NCBI GenBank assembly: GCA_031275395.1
Contig: JAISOU010000042.1
Location: forward strand, 32,037-96,036
Direction: 5' to 3'
Origin: Helicobacteraceae bacterium
GTDB taxonomy: Bacteria > Campylobacterota > Campylobacteria > Campylobacterales > SZUA-545
DNA length: 64,000 bases
The translations under genes were made by a program, and so were the position numbers. The notes below the pieces were generated by a model that saw only the letters and a program-made list of their open reading frames with translations, was not told the origin of the DNA and did not search any database. Below, one piece after another: positions 9,603 to 20,835 of this stretch (position 1 is its first letter; the number at the start of each line of letters is the position of its first letter).

Positions 9603-10058
9603 ATGCGAAACCCTTACGCTTTGGTATTTAAGGCGCTTGCTTTCGCGGCGCAAAAACACAGGAATCAAAGGCGAAAAGGCGGCGATCAAGAGCCGTATAT
9701 CAACCACCCGATCGCGCTTGCGAATTGCCTGACAAGCGAAGGCGCGATAGACGACGCGGATATTTTATGCGCCGCGATCCTGCACGATACGATCGAGGAT
9801 ACCGATACTACCGCCGAAGAGCTGCGCGAGATTTTTGGCGACGCTGTTACCGATCTTGTTTTGGAGGTTTCCGACGATAAAGCGCTCGAATATTCGGAGC
9901 GAAAACGGCTTCAGATCGAGCATACGCCGCAATCTTCGCATAAAGCAAAACAGATCAAACTCGCCGATAAGATCTGTAATCTGCGCGATATAGTAGTTTC
10001 GCCGCCGTCCGCGTGGAGCGCGCAACGCCGCCGCGCTTATTGCGAATGGTCTAAGTAG
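9603..10058 (+). CDS. MESH1-like HD-domain (p)ppGpp hydrolase, in-frame UAG
   Basis: This is a small HD-domain phosphohydrolase of the SpoT/MESH1 type, which removes the 3'-pyrophosphate of (p)ppGpp or related nucleotides. Visible motifs are YINHPIALA (residues 32-40), ILHDTIEDTDTT (HD at 61-62) and QIKLADKICNLRD. ATG 9603 has GGGAGGA just upstream. The frame hits UAG at codon 152 directly after CEWSK. The same frame then continues VVDGIRDANAALAEKFDEIY to UAA at 10151, which is the normal family C-terminus; full length would be 182 codons. The short product lacks the last helix, so it may be inactive or made by readthrough. Confidence 0.8.
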   Translation: MRNPYALVFKALAFAAQKHRNQRRKGGDQEPYINHPIALANCLTSEGAIDDADILCAAILHDTIEDTDTTAEELREIFGDAVTDLVLEVSDDKALEYSERKRLQIEHTPQSSHKAKQIKLADKICNLRDIVVSPPSAWSAQRRRAYCEWSK

Positions 10059-10151
10059 GTCGTCGATGGAATACGCGACGCAAACGCGGCGTTGGCTGAA
10101 AAGTTTGACGAGATCTACGCCAAGCGTTTGCGCTCCGATCTTGGTTATTAA
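10059..10151 (+). other. In-frame continuation of the MESH1-like gene after UAG
   Basis: Thirty codons directly follow the UAG at 10056-10058 in the same frame and end at UAA 10149-10151. The sequence VVDGIRDANAALAEKFDEIY resembles the C-terminal helix of MESH1-type hydrolases, so the UAG probably replaced a sense codon such as AAG or CAG. There is no independent start. Confidence 0.7.
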
Positions 10152-10167
10152 ACTTTGTTGAAAACCT

Positions 10168-10938
10168 CTATATCCATTTATCGAGCGTTTCGATCGAGCG
10201 ATACGCCGTTAGATCGCACATAATTGGCGTGATCGAGGCGTAGCCCTCTATGATCGCCTCGTAGTCGCCGTTTTCCGTAGGCGTAAAATCAAACGGATGC
10301 GCCCCAAGCCAAAAATACTCTTCGCCGCGCGGATTTACCCCCCTTAAAGCGTCGTTATGATAAACGCGGCGGCTCGCTCTCGTGATTTTTAAGCCTTTGT
10401 ATTCGTTTGGGCGAATATGCGGGATATTGATATTCAGGAGTTGTCGCGGCGGGAGAGGAAAGCCTTTTGCGAAGACCTTTTCAACGACTTCGCGGGCTAT
10501 TTTTGCGGCAAGCTCAAAATCGTAGCCGAAACCGCCGTTTTCGTCTTTGTTTCTATATTGGCTGATCGCGATCGCGGGGACGTTATGCAAAACCGCTTCC
10601 ATAGCCGCCGCTACCGTCCCCGAATAGATCGTATCTTCGCCTAGATTCGCGCCGTGATTGATCCCGCTAACGATCAGATCGGGAGCGCGATGCGAAAATA
10701 GCGAGTTAAGCGCCAGATAGACGCAATCTGAAGGCGAACCGTCGTCGAGTTTGTAAAAATCGTCGCCGACGCTAATAAACTTTAGCGGGCGGGTTAGCGT
10801 CAAGCTGTGTCCGCACGAGGACTTCTCTGAAGCGGGCGCGACGATCGTCAAGCGGGCGATCGGTCTTAAAGCGTCGATCAACGCCTTTAAGCCGTTTGCC
10901 TCGTAGCCGTCGTCGTTGGTGATTAAAATCTCTTTCAT
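10168..10938 (-). CDS. surE: 5'-nucleotidase SurE
   Basis: SurE is a metal-dependent 5'/3'-nucleotidase acting on nucleoside monophosphates. The N-terminal ILITNDDGYEANGL carries the paired metal-binding aspartates (residues 9-10), and SGINHGANLGEDTIYSGTV is the second family signature. At 256 aa it has normal length. It is convergent with the MESH1-like gene, whose frame ends 17 bases away. Confidence 0.93.
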   Translation of the reverse strand: MKEILITNDDGYEANGLKALIDALRPIARLTIVAPASEKSSCGHSLTLTRPLKFISVGDDFYKLDDGSPSDCVYLALNSLFSHRAPDLIVSGINHGANLGEDTIYSGTVAAAMEAVLHNVPAIAISQYRNKDENGGFGYDFELAAKIAREVVEKVFAKGFPLPPRQLLNINIPHIRPNEYKGLKITRASRRVYHNDALRGVNPRGEEYFWLGAHPFDFTPTENGDYEAIIEGYASITPIMCDLTAYRSIETLDKWI

Positions 10939-11091
10939 TGCGCCATTTTATCGGCAAAGAGCTTCGACGCTTCGCTACTTACAAAAACGCTCAAAATGAT
11001 AAACGCAACGCTATATCGCTTTTGCGAAACTTGCAAATCCTATAACGAATGAGGATTCGCGAGGCGCGGGGAGCGCCCCTTTACGCGAGAT

Positions 11092-11355
11092 TTAGAGGTC
11101 GGTTTTGGCGACGACGGAAACTTTTTTGCGCCTTGCGTCTTTGTATGAAAAGGCGACGTTGCCGTCGATCAGCGCGAAAATGGTGTGATCTTTGCCAATG
11201 CCCACATTGTCGCCCGCGTGGATTTTCGTGCCGCGCTGACGGATAATAATGTTGCCCGCGCGGACAAACTCGCCGCCGAATTTTTTAACGCCTAATCTGC
11301 GACCAATCGAGTCGCGGTTGTTCTGGGTGCTACCCTGTCCTTTTTTGTGCGCCAT
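11092..11355 (-). CDS. rpmA: Ribosomal protein bL27
   Basis: An 87-residue large-subunit protein with the characteristic [20 protein letters not shown] start and the core [19 protein letters not shown]. It follows rplU by 30 bases, the near-universal rplU-rpmA order. ObgE, the usual next gene, is not present downstream. Confidence 0.97.
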   Translation of the reverse strand: MAHKKGQGSTQNNRDSIGRRLGVKKFGGEFVRAGNIIIRQRGTKIHAGDNVGIGKDHTIFALIDGNVAFSYKDARRKKVSVVAKTDL

Positions 11356-11385
11356 ATTTTTCCTTTATCGCTCGTAAATCCGCGC

Positions 11386-11697
11386 TTACAGACTGATTGC
11401 CGTAATTTTCACGCGGGTAAAATCGCGGCGAAAACCGCGTTTTTGCTTGCTGTCTTTGCGGCGGCGTTTTTTGAAGATCACAATCTTCCTGCCGCGCCCC
11501 TCGTTGATCGTTTCGCCCGTAACCTTCGCGCCTTCGACAAAAGGAGAGCCGACCGTCAATGCGCCGTCGTTATTAACCAACAAAACCTTCTCAAATGTAA
11601 CGGAGGCTTTTGGCGCCAACCCGCGCTTGTCGAAAAGAACGACGTCGCCTTCAGAAACCTTATACTGCCTACCGTCTGTATTGATAATCGCATACAT
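11386..11697 (-). CDS. rplU: Ribosomal protein bL21
   Basis: A 103-residue large-subunit protein: [20 protein letters not shown] at the start, and the basic tail [20 protein letters not shown] 11697 has AAGG upstream; the longer frame to 11742 adds unrelated residues. It is cotranscribed with rpmA. Confidence 0.96.
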   Translation of the reverse strand: MYAIINTDGRQYKVSEGDVVLFDKRGLAPKASVTFEKVLLVNNDGALTVGSPFVEGAKVTGETINEGRGRKIVIFKKRRRKDSKQKRGFRRDFTRVKITAISL

Positions 11698-11841
11698 AGT
11701 TTGCCTTTTTGCCATGCAAAATAAAGGCGCGGATTCTATCAAAACAGAGCTTAAACGCGCCTAAAACGAGCTTTTGAAGGTTGTAGATTGGCGCGAAAAC
11801 GCGAACGACGCAAACAAAAGTCCCGTATTCTACGCCTATAT

Positions 11842-12597
11842 TTATTGACGCTGAAATAAAGATTGCGGCGGCGCGGCAATCATAGTATTTGTAAAATCAG
11901 TCTTCTTATATATATCCTTAAAGCTATCGCCATTTTTAAGCGCTTTATCTAGCAAACCTTGCAACGATAAACTTATAAATATCGCCGCCGATCGCGCTTG
12001 ACAATTTATGGATTTAGTAGAGTTAAACTCAATATCCGTAAACGCCCCGTATTTGAAAATAGCTTCTTGCAACTCTCTGTTTTGAGATTGGTATAAAGCC
12101 TTTAAGTAGATATAATCGTAAAACATTGATTTTGGCTCTAGCTCCCAAATCTCGTTGTTCAGCTCAAAACACGTTATCTTTCCTGAAGTTTTAAGCCTTT
12201 CGTCCCGTTTTGCTTCCGATGGCGAACAATATAATAGATCGGTAAAACGTCCTCCGTTTTCAAAAACTTTAGAAGATTGGTATATATTTTCTACCGCATA
12301 ACTTCCATCTCCGTTATCGTATCGAAGTCTAAAAGCGCTTAACGCGACCCCAATGGGGTTGGCGGATTTTGAAGAGATCTCTAATATCTTTAAATTCGCG
12401 TCCTGTTTTTTTATCGCCTCGTGAAACGAATCGATAGTTTTTCGTTTTTGCGAAATATCAAATCCGGCGTAAAAATTAAACCTCGCCTCTTTTTCGGCGA
12501 ATAGCCTCCCGCGTTCTTTGGCGGGTAAAAAGTAAATTCTTGTCGCCTGCGCCTGCTTTTTTTGTTTTTCGCCCGTTTTTTGTTTTCTGTTTGGCAT
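11842..12597 (-). CDS. DarT1-associated NADAR antitoxin
   Basis: This is a NADAR-type ADP-ribosylhydrolase-like antitoxin. From family knowledge, it reverses DNA ADP-ribosylation by DarT1 toxins. Recognisable blocks are FYAGFDISQKRKTIDSFHEA, LEISSKS, VENIYQSSKVFENGG, FTDLLYCSPSEAKRDERLK, FYDYIYLKALYQ and FTDIEFNSTKSINCQARSAA. The positively charged N-terminus (MPNRKQKTGEKQKKQAQ) may contact DNA. ATG 12597 has TAGGGAG 6 bases upstream and lies 9 bases after the toxin gene, so the two form one operon with the toxin first. At 251 aa it appears full length. Confidence 0.82.
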   Translation of the reverse strand: MPNRKQKTGEKQKKQAQATRIYFLPAKERGRLFAEKEARFNFYAGFDISQKRKTIDSFHEAIKKQDANLKILEISSKSANPIGVALSAFRLRYDNGDGSYAVENIYQSSKVFENGGRFTDLLYCSPSEAKRDERLKTSGKITCFELNNEIWELEPKSMFYDYIYLKALYQSQNRELQEAIFKYGAFTDIEFNSTKSINCQARSAAIFISLSLQGLLDKALKNGDSFKDIYKKTDFTNTMIAAPPQSLFQRQ

Positions 12598-12606
12598 TAT
12601 CGCTCC

Positions 12607-13350
12607 CTACCGATCCTTAAAATGATTGTTGAGAGCAGAAACAGGATCGGAGGATTTCATTTTATCCGCTTCTATCTTCTTCTTGATTTTTTCTAGTTTT
12701 GCGTTAATATCTATCTCGCTGTTCTGATCTTCGCAAAGGTAAACTTTTGATTTTATACTCCAAATCTCTTTCTCTGCCAATTGTTCGCAAAAGTCATTAA
12801 CGTCGTTCTTAGCGCACTCGTAAAAAATGATTTTCTTGATATAATCTGGGGGAATGATAGCGCGAATTACAACTTCGGCTTGAACGTCTGTTGTACGGTT
12901 TGGCGGCGTATCGCCTTTTCGCCGTTCTGGTCTTGTTCCATACGATAAACTAACAATAAACTCATCCTTAAACATAAATCTAAACGCCTCGACAGAGCTA
13001 TAACTCCCGCCCAATTCATCTATTCGTATATTATCGCGAATTTCCTTACTCGCAGAGTTTGTGTAGTAAAATTTAGGAGGCAATGACCAATAATCGCCAA
13101 ATAATACTTTGTTAATATCAAATATTAAAAACGCAAATTTGTATCCAGATTTCTCAATTTTGCTTTGTAGCATTTTCTCATTAGGATGAGTAATTGACAA
13201 ACAATTACCATCTTTGTTTCTATCCAAACGATTATCATCAGTCAAGCGATATTCAATAGGGTATTCTTTCTCATCTAACGTATCTTTAGGAATTAGCCCA
13301 AATTTTAATATATTGGGGAGATTTTCTATTCTAGTAAAATGAATTAATAT
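12607..13350 (-). CDS. darT: DarT1-like DNA ADP-ribosyltransferase toxin, start unclear
   Basis: This is a DarT-family toxin that attaches ADP-ribose to DNA bases. The N-terminal block LIHFTRIENLPNILKFGL and the catalytic-glutamate block TDVQAEVVIRAIIPPDYIKKI mark the family. The conserved N-terminus is intact, but its frame has no ATG, GTG or TTG before residue 39. The frame is open only from 13356. I use ATA at 13350, which overlaps the stop of the upstream ORF; ATT at 13344 is the other option. No ribosome binding site is visible, so synthesis may depend on coupling, on a frameshift from the upstream ORF, or be lost. The antitoxin gene next to it is intact. Confidence 0.75.
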   Translation of the reverse strand: MLIHFTRIENLPNILKFGLIPKDTLDEKEYPIEYRLTDDNRLDRNKDGNCLSITHPNEKMLQSKIEKSGYKFAFLIFDINKVLFGDYWSLPPKFYYTNSASKEIRDNIRIDELGGSYSSVEAFRFMFKDEFIVSLSYGTRPERRKGDTPPNRTTDVQAEVVIRAIIPPDYIKKIIFYECAKNDVNDFCEQLAEKEIWSIKSKVYLCEDQNSEIDINAKLEKIKKKIEADKMKSSDPVSALNNHFKDR

Positions 13351-13643
13351 TTTATTTTACGTTTTTCAGTCTCTTGTCTGATAGATTCTTTCCATTTTGA
13401 TACAAAATAATTCCATAATAAGCCAGCCTGTTCTTCTTCGATTGAGCTATCGGGCGAATTGGCTTCTATATTCAGTTTTTTGCAGACGCTCAACGCATCT
13501 TCGTCAAAACGACCAAGCCACGACGATACAAGCTCGTCGATTTCGCCAATCTCATACGTATCCAAAGAGTCCCCCTTTTTATTCAAGGGATATTTTAAGC
13601 GCTTTAACGCCAAATGCTTGAATAAAAACCACAATTCTAGCAA
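13344..13643 (-). CDS. Hypothetical small protein upstream of darT1
   Basis: A 99-codon helical, charged ORF with TTG start at 13643 and no ribosome binding site. I recognise no family. Its stop overlaps the beginning of the darT1 frame, which is shifted by -1, so it could be a leader gene that couples translation or a fusion partner joined by frameshifting in the A-rich junction. The N-terminal leucine-rich stretch could also be the end of a decayed longer gene, because the frame is closed 18 bases upstream. Confidence 0.4.
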   Translation of the reverse strand: MLELWFLFKHLALKRLKYPLNKKGDSLDTYEIGEIDELVSSWLGRFDEDALSVCKKLNIEANSPDSSIEEEQAGLLWNYFVSKWKESIRQETEKRKIKY

Positions 13644-14054
13644 AATTAACTTTCTTGCGATTTAAGCGTCGATTTTCAAAACGGCTAAAAACGCCTCTTG
13701 CGGGATTGCCGCTTTGCCGATCCCTTCATTCGTTTTTTTCTCCCGTCGTTTTGCTTCGCTTCTAGGCGGGCGCTTTGCGGGAATGACCGAAATGCGGCGG
13801 ATTTGTATTGTTATAGAGTAGCTTTTGGAACGCGGCAACTCAAGTAGGAGGAATAACGATTGATTCGTTAGATAGACCCGCGTTAAAAATAATATGGTAA
13901 ATAAGCGGCTAGAACAATTCGCGTTTGGCGATCTTACCAAAGCGCTAATTTCGCGCGCTTTGCCCGCGCGGCGTATTGAAAGTTTAATATCCGTTGGTTT
14001 ATCCTTCGCAATCTTTTTTTATTTACCCTTTTTTGACGTTTTCAAAATAAAAAT
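13644..14054. other. Intergenic stretch without a supported gene
   Basis: About 410 bases lie between the darT1 leader ORF and the frameshifted TetR gene. Short open frames exist but have no ribosome binding site and no recognisable protein. The stretch contains the word GCGGGAATGA (13777-13786), also found upstream of the ssu-like cluster, and several GC-rich dyads. It may be the remnant of decayed genes. Confidence 0.5.
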
Positions 14055-14706
14055 CTAACGAGCGGCAATACCCAGTAAGAAAAAATCTACCGCGTCGCGC
14101 ACGATTTTTATCTTTTGTTCTTCGGAAAACTCGGGCTTTTGACCGGTAATTAACATAATAAACCCGTACGGCTCTTTGATCATCAAGAAAAATCGAGTCG
14201 CCGCCGTTTGCGGATTCATCGTTTTGAAAACTCCTTCCAGTTGTTTTTTCCTAATGTAGTCCGACAAAACTTTGATCGCTCCGTTAAAACTCTGCTCGAT
14301 AAATATCTGCCCTAATTTACCGCCGTTTTTATGTCCTTCGCTTATGGCTAATCTAAACATCATAACCGATTTATCCGAAATACTAAGTTCTAACGCTTTT
14401 AAGCCAAGCTCCTCTAAAGAAGCGCCGTTCGTTATCCCCGTCTTGCCGCTCCGCCAAAGATTGAAAGACGTTAAACACCTCGTCAATCTTATATTTCAGC
14501 GCGGCGGCAAACAGACGTTCTTTATTGCCGAAAAACTTATAGATCGTCGAAAACGATCCGCCCGATCGCCTAATAATGTCGCTCATCGTTACGTTTTCAA
14601 AACCAAGTTCTAAAAAGACTTCAAACGCCGCGTCCAAGAAGCGATAACGGCATTTTCTTCTGTTAAACTTAAGAGGAGAAAGAGAGGTAAAGAAACGCCT
14701 TTTCAT
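14055..14706 (-). pseudogene. TetR-family regulator broken by one frameshift
   Basis: The first frame (14706 to about 14415) encodes a TetR DNA-binding domain: FLDAAFEVFLELGFENVTMS, DIIRRSGGSFSTIYKFFGNK. The second frame (about 14445 to 14055) encodes the ligand-binding half: LEELGLKALELSISDKSVMM through FFLLGIAAR. The frames overlap around 14383-14486, and the switch must fall near the GACGGGGATAACGAACGGCG stretch. Restoring one base would give a normal ~210-aa regulator. It could be a pseudogene or an assembly error. It lies between pseB and the DarT1 region, and its target is unknown. Confidence 0.75.
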
Positions 14707-14754
14707 CGCAAAATCGCTTTTAATTTCATAACGCCGCTTAGTTTCATTGTCGCT

Positions 14755-16545
<1,791 letters not shown>

Positions 16546-16549
<4 letters not shown>

Positions 16550-17028
16550 AAGATCGCCTTAACGACCGCGTTGATATTTTGCGTCGCGTCGATCGTCCGA
16601 TCGGCTATTTTGGCGTAGATCGGTTCGCGCAAAATAAATAGTTTGCGTAGGCTATCCGTCGATCCCGCAAGCGGGCGTTTAGCTCTTTCGGATTGGCTAG
16701 AAAGCCGCGCCGCGATCGTTTCAAAATCGCATTTTAGGTAGATAACCTCGCCGATTTCGCGCAGATTATCGCAGACGATCGGCAAGCCGCCGCCCGCCGC
16801 AAGGACGGCGTTATCAACCGATTTGGCGATCCACGCCGCAAGGAATCGCTCCGCTTTGCGAAACGCCTCTTCTCCCTCGTTCGCGAAAATCTCCGAGATC
16901 GACTTACGGGCGTAATCTTCAATAAGCGCGTCCGTATCCAAAAAAAACCGCTCCGTTTTTTGCGCCAAAAGCCTGCCGATCGTCCCTTTACCGCTTCCCA
17001 TAAATCCGATCAAAACTATATTATTCAA
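16546..17028 (-). CDS. aroK: Shikimate kinase
   Basis: AroK phosphorylates shikimate with ATP in aromatic amino acid synthesis. The Walker A motif GFMGSGKGT is at residues 8-16, followed by the shikimate-binding DTDALIE, the GEEAFRKAE block and AAGGGLP. Length is 160 aa, slightly short but complete. It overlaps the AMIN-protein stop by four bases. In Helicobacter pylori the order eno, two small genes, aroK is the same. Confidence 0.93.
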
Positions 17029-17639
17029 TTTAATCCCAAAAGATAGCCCTCCGAAACTCTCTCGATCGTATAGGGATAGTAGCCGTTCAGCGTAACGATC
17101 GCGCGGTAGAAAGTTTCGTGAAAACTAAGCTCGATTTGCGAAAAATAGCCGTCGTCTAGCTTGATAGTTTGCGGTTTTAAGGGAATCGAGCTATTAAAAT
17201 CTAGCGTCACTCGGCTTGGGCGCGGTAGGAGAAAATGGCGGATTAACTCGTCTTTCGTTTGGAGTTTCATTACGTCGTCGGCTACGAAAAACGCGATACG
17301 ATCGACCCCTTCAAACGATTCGATCGGCGTAAAAACCCCAGTTTGGCGCGGCGAGGGCGCGGCGGAAGGCTGATCGACGCGAAGGGGGGATCGCCAATCG
17401 ATCGACTTTTCAATCTTGCGATCGGTCGAGGAGATCGATCCGTCGCTCTCTTGGTGCGTGATCTTGATCTCTTTAAGCGTTTTCGCGCCCGCGGGCAGGT
17501 TGATCAGCTCCTCTTTAAGCCGTTCGGGCAAGAAAGCCCTAGAGTCGTTGCGATCGTTAGGGTTATCAAGCGGCTCGAAAGGGTTAATCCGCGCAAAAAG
17601 CGAAGCGGCGAAAAGGAGCGAAAAATAGAGTTTTCTCAC
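17025..17639 (-). CDS. AMIN-domain-like exported protein
   Basis: A signal peptide (MRKLYFSLLFAASLFA) is followed by about 110 residues rich in charged and proline residues and a C-terminal AMIN-like beta domain (RIAFFVADDVMKLQT... PSRVTLDFNSSIPLKPQTI... FYRAIVTLNGYYPY). AMIN domains localise periplasmic proteins to the cell envelope or septum. It sits between an FtsB-like gene and aroK, a conserved Campylobacterota arrangement, which suggests a cell-division role by association. Confidence 0.8.
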   Translation of the reverse strand: MRKLYFSLLFAASLFARINPFEPLDNPNDRNDSRAFLPERLKEELINLPAGAKTLKEIKITHQESDGSISSTDRKIEKSIDWRSPLRVDQPSAAPSPRQTGVFTPIESFEGVDRIAFFVADDVMKLQTKDELIRHFLLPRPSRVTLDFNSSIPLKPQTIKLDDGYFSQIELSFHETFYRAIVTLNGYYPYTIERVSEGYLLGLN

Positions 17640-17911
17640 TATTGGCGCTCCCCCTCAATTATCTCTAGCTCGTAAAGTTCGCGCCTAAGTTTTGCGTTTT
17701 CCTCTTTGAGCGTTTCGACTCTCGCGCTAAGGGCGCTATCTTCGTCGCGTAACTCCAAAAGCCGTAAAAAGGAGTTGCTACCGTTGAGCAAAAAGTAGAA
17801 ATATAGCGCGATCGTAAAAAAGATTGCGACCGCAACCAAATGGCGCGCCCTGATAATCGGACGCGAACCGATTTCTCCTAAAAGTTCGTCGCGTATGTCG
17901 CTCGTTTCCAA
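17639..17911 (-). CDS. FtsB/DivIC-like septum protein
   Basis: A 90-residue bitopic protein: basic cytoplasmic N-terminus, membrane helix VAVAIFFTIALYFYFLL at about residues 27-43, then a coiled coil (LRLLELRDEDSALSARVETL, KEENAKLRRELYELE). This layout is typical of FtsB/DivIC septum-formation proteins. It begins three bases after eno and its last base is shared with the next gene, so it is part of the eno operon. Confidence 0.8.
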   Translation of the reverse strand: METSDIRDELLGEIGSRPIIRARHLVAVAIFFTIALYFYFLLNGSNSFLRLLELRDEDSALSARVETLKEENAKLRRELYELEIIEGERQ

Positions 17912-17914
17912 CGC

Positions 17915-19219
<1,305 letters not shown>

Positions 19220-19421
19220 TTACCGATCTAAAGGTTAAAAGCAAGAATCGATCGTAAAATACGCGCGTTTTTAATGAAACGATAATTACCGACCAAGCGC
19301 TACCGTTTCGTCCTTTGCGCCTTGCGCTCCTCCGCTTCGTCGCGGGAATGATCGTCTATGTCAAGAAAGCTAGGCGGGAAATGGGACGCAGGCTTAATAT
19401 AGAGATAATCGATTAAGATAC

Positions 19422-19450
19422 TTGACATTTAAGAAAAAATAGAGTATTGT
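19422..19450 (+). promoter_or_regulatory. Sigma70 promoter of the ssu-like cluster
   Basis: TTGACA at 19422-19427 and TATTGT at 19445-19450 are separated by 17 bases. It is well placed ahead of the small ORF and ssuD. A perfect -35 box is unusual in Campylobacterota, whose promoters often rely on the -10 element. No obvious operator was seen. Confidence 0.7.
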
Positions 19451-19479
19451 TCGCTTTCATTTTTCAGACGGGGGAACAA

Positions 19480-19632
19480 TTGAAACAGGTCTGGCACATT
19501 TTTGGCGGAGCGGACGACGCTCGCGGCAAACGGAGGTTAGAGCGGATCGCGTCAAGCGGCGCGCTTAATTCGTTTGCGACGGCGACGGGTAACCTATCGG
19601 ATAGCGTCGCCCCATTGGGAGGCGCGCTGTGA
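19480..19632 (+). CDS. Small ORF (50 aa) coupled to ssuD
   Basis: TTG at 19480 follows GGGGGAA by a suitable distance and opens a frame of 50 residues (starts [20 protein letters not shown]). Its stop overlaps the GTG of the monooxygenase gene as GTGA. I recognise no family. It may be a small protein, a regulatory leader, or a non-coding leader that happens to be open. Confidence 0.4.
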   Translation: MKQVWHIFGGADDARGKRRLERIASSGALNSFATATGNLSDSVAPLGGAL

Positions 19633-20780
19633 GCTTGGATATTTTTTGGTTTCTGCCTACGGGCGGAGACGGCAGGTATCTTGGCAGATCGGATAGTGCT
19701 AGAGGCGCGAGTAACGCTTATCTAAGGCAGATCGCCACTACCGCCGAAGCGCTTGGCTACGACGGTTTGTTGATCCCTACGGGTAGCGGCAACCTTGATC
19801 CCTTTATTACCGCGGCGAGTTTGGCGACCGCGACAAGCAGGATCAAACTATTAGTCGCGTTGCGAACGACGACGGCGGGAAGCCCCACCGTGTTTGCTAG
19901 GCAAGCGGCGACGTTAGACGAAGCGTTAAACGGGCGATTGATATTAAACGTGGTGCCGGGCGCGTGGACTGAAGAGATGGCGGCGGACGGCGTATTTCTT
20001 AGCCACGACGAACGCTACGAAGCGGCGGACGAGTTTTTGACGCTTTGGCGCAAAATAATCAGCGGCGAAACCGTTACGCATAAGGGTAAATACTACCATA
20101 TAGAAAACGCGAAAAACCTTTTTCCGCCCGTGCAAAAACCGCACCCGCCTCTTTATTTTGGCGGATCAAGCGAAGCCGCGCACGATCTAACCGCTAAACA
20201 TATCGACGCCTATCTAAGCTGGGGCGAACCGCCAAAGCAGGTCGCCGAAAAGATAGCCGACGTAAAACGAAGAGCGGCGAAACTTGGGCGAACCGTGCGC
20301 TTTGGCGTGCGCTTTCAGGCGATAGTGCGCGAAACAAACGAAGAGGCGCGGGCGGCGGCGAATAAGCTTATCAGCCGTCTGGACGACGAAACGATAAAGA
20401 TCGCGCAGGAAAACCAAAGAAGTTCCGATTCCGTAGGGCAAAAGCGCATTACCGATCTACATGGCGGCAAGCGGGATAAACTTGAGATATATCCCAATAT
20501 CTGGGCGGGTATAGGACTGATCAGAGGCGGAGCGGGAACGGCGATTGTGGGCGATCCAAAAACCGTTGTGGAGAGGCTTGAAGAGTATGTGGCTTTAGGC
20601 GTCGATTCGTTTGTTTTGTCGGGCTATCCGCATTTAGAGGAAGCGGTGCGCTTCGCGGAATTGGTATTTCCGCTGTTAAAAGGCAAAAAACGCCCATTTA
20701 CGATCCAAAACAACCTCGTAACCGGCGGCGCGTTCGATACGCGGCTTTTAAGCGACAACAGGCAGCTAACCAGCGAATAA
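19629..20780 (+). CDS. ssuD: SsuD-like FMNH2-dependent alkanesulfonate monooxygenase
   Basis: This luciferase-like flavin monooxygenase releases sulfite from alkanesulfonates using reduced FMN and oxygen. The family blocks are [47 protein letters not shown] and [10 protein letters not shown], and the C-terminal [21 protein letters not shown] 19629 has GGGAGG upstream. Length (383 aa) matches SsuD. It is followed by SsuA-, SsuC- and SsuB-like genes. No SsuE-type flavin reductase is obvious, although the PNPOx-fold protein at 27.6 kb might supply reduced flavin. Exact substrate is unproven. Confidence 0.85.
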   Translation: MSLDIFWFLPTGGDGRYLGRSDSARGASNAYLRQIATTAEALGYDGLLIPTGSGNLDPFITAASLATATSRIKLLVALRTTTAGSPTVFARQAATLDEALNGRLILNVVPGAWTEEMAADGVFLSHDERYEAADEFLTLWRKIISGETVTHKGKYYHIENAKNLFPPVQKPHPPLYFGGSSEAAHDLTAKHIDAYLSWGEPPKQVAEKIADVKRRAAKLGRTVRFGVRFQAIVRETNEEARAAANKLISRLDDETIKIAQENQRSSDSVGQKRITDLHGGKRDKLEIYPNIWAGIGLIRGGAGTAIVGDPKTVVERLEEYVALGVDSFVLSGYPHLEEAVRFAELVFPLLKGKKRPFTIQNNLVTGGAFDTRLLSDNRQLTSE

Positions 20781-20835
20781 ACGCGATCGGCGCTATGGCG
20801 CCCGCGACAATTAAAAACAAAAAAAAGGAAAGAAG

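Noticed and set aside
13662..13940. 92-codon ORF on the - strand between the DarT1 region and the TetR gene
   Set aside because: No ribosome binding site, low-complexity product and no recognisable domain.
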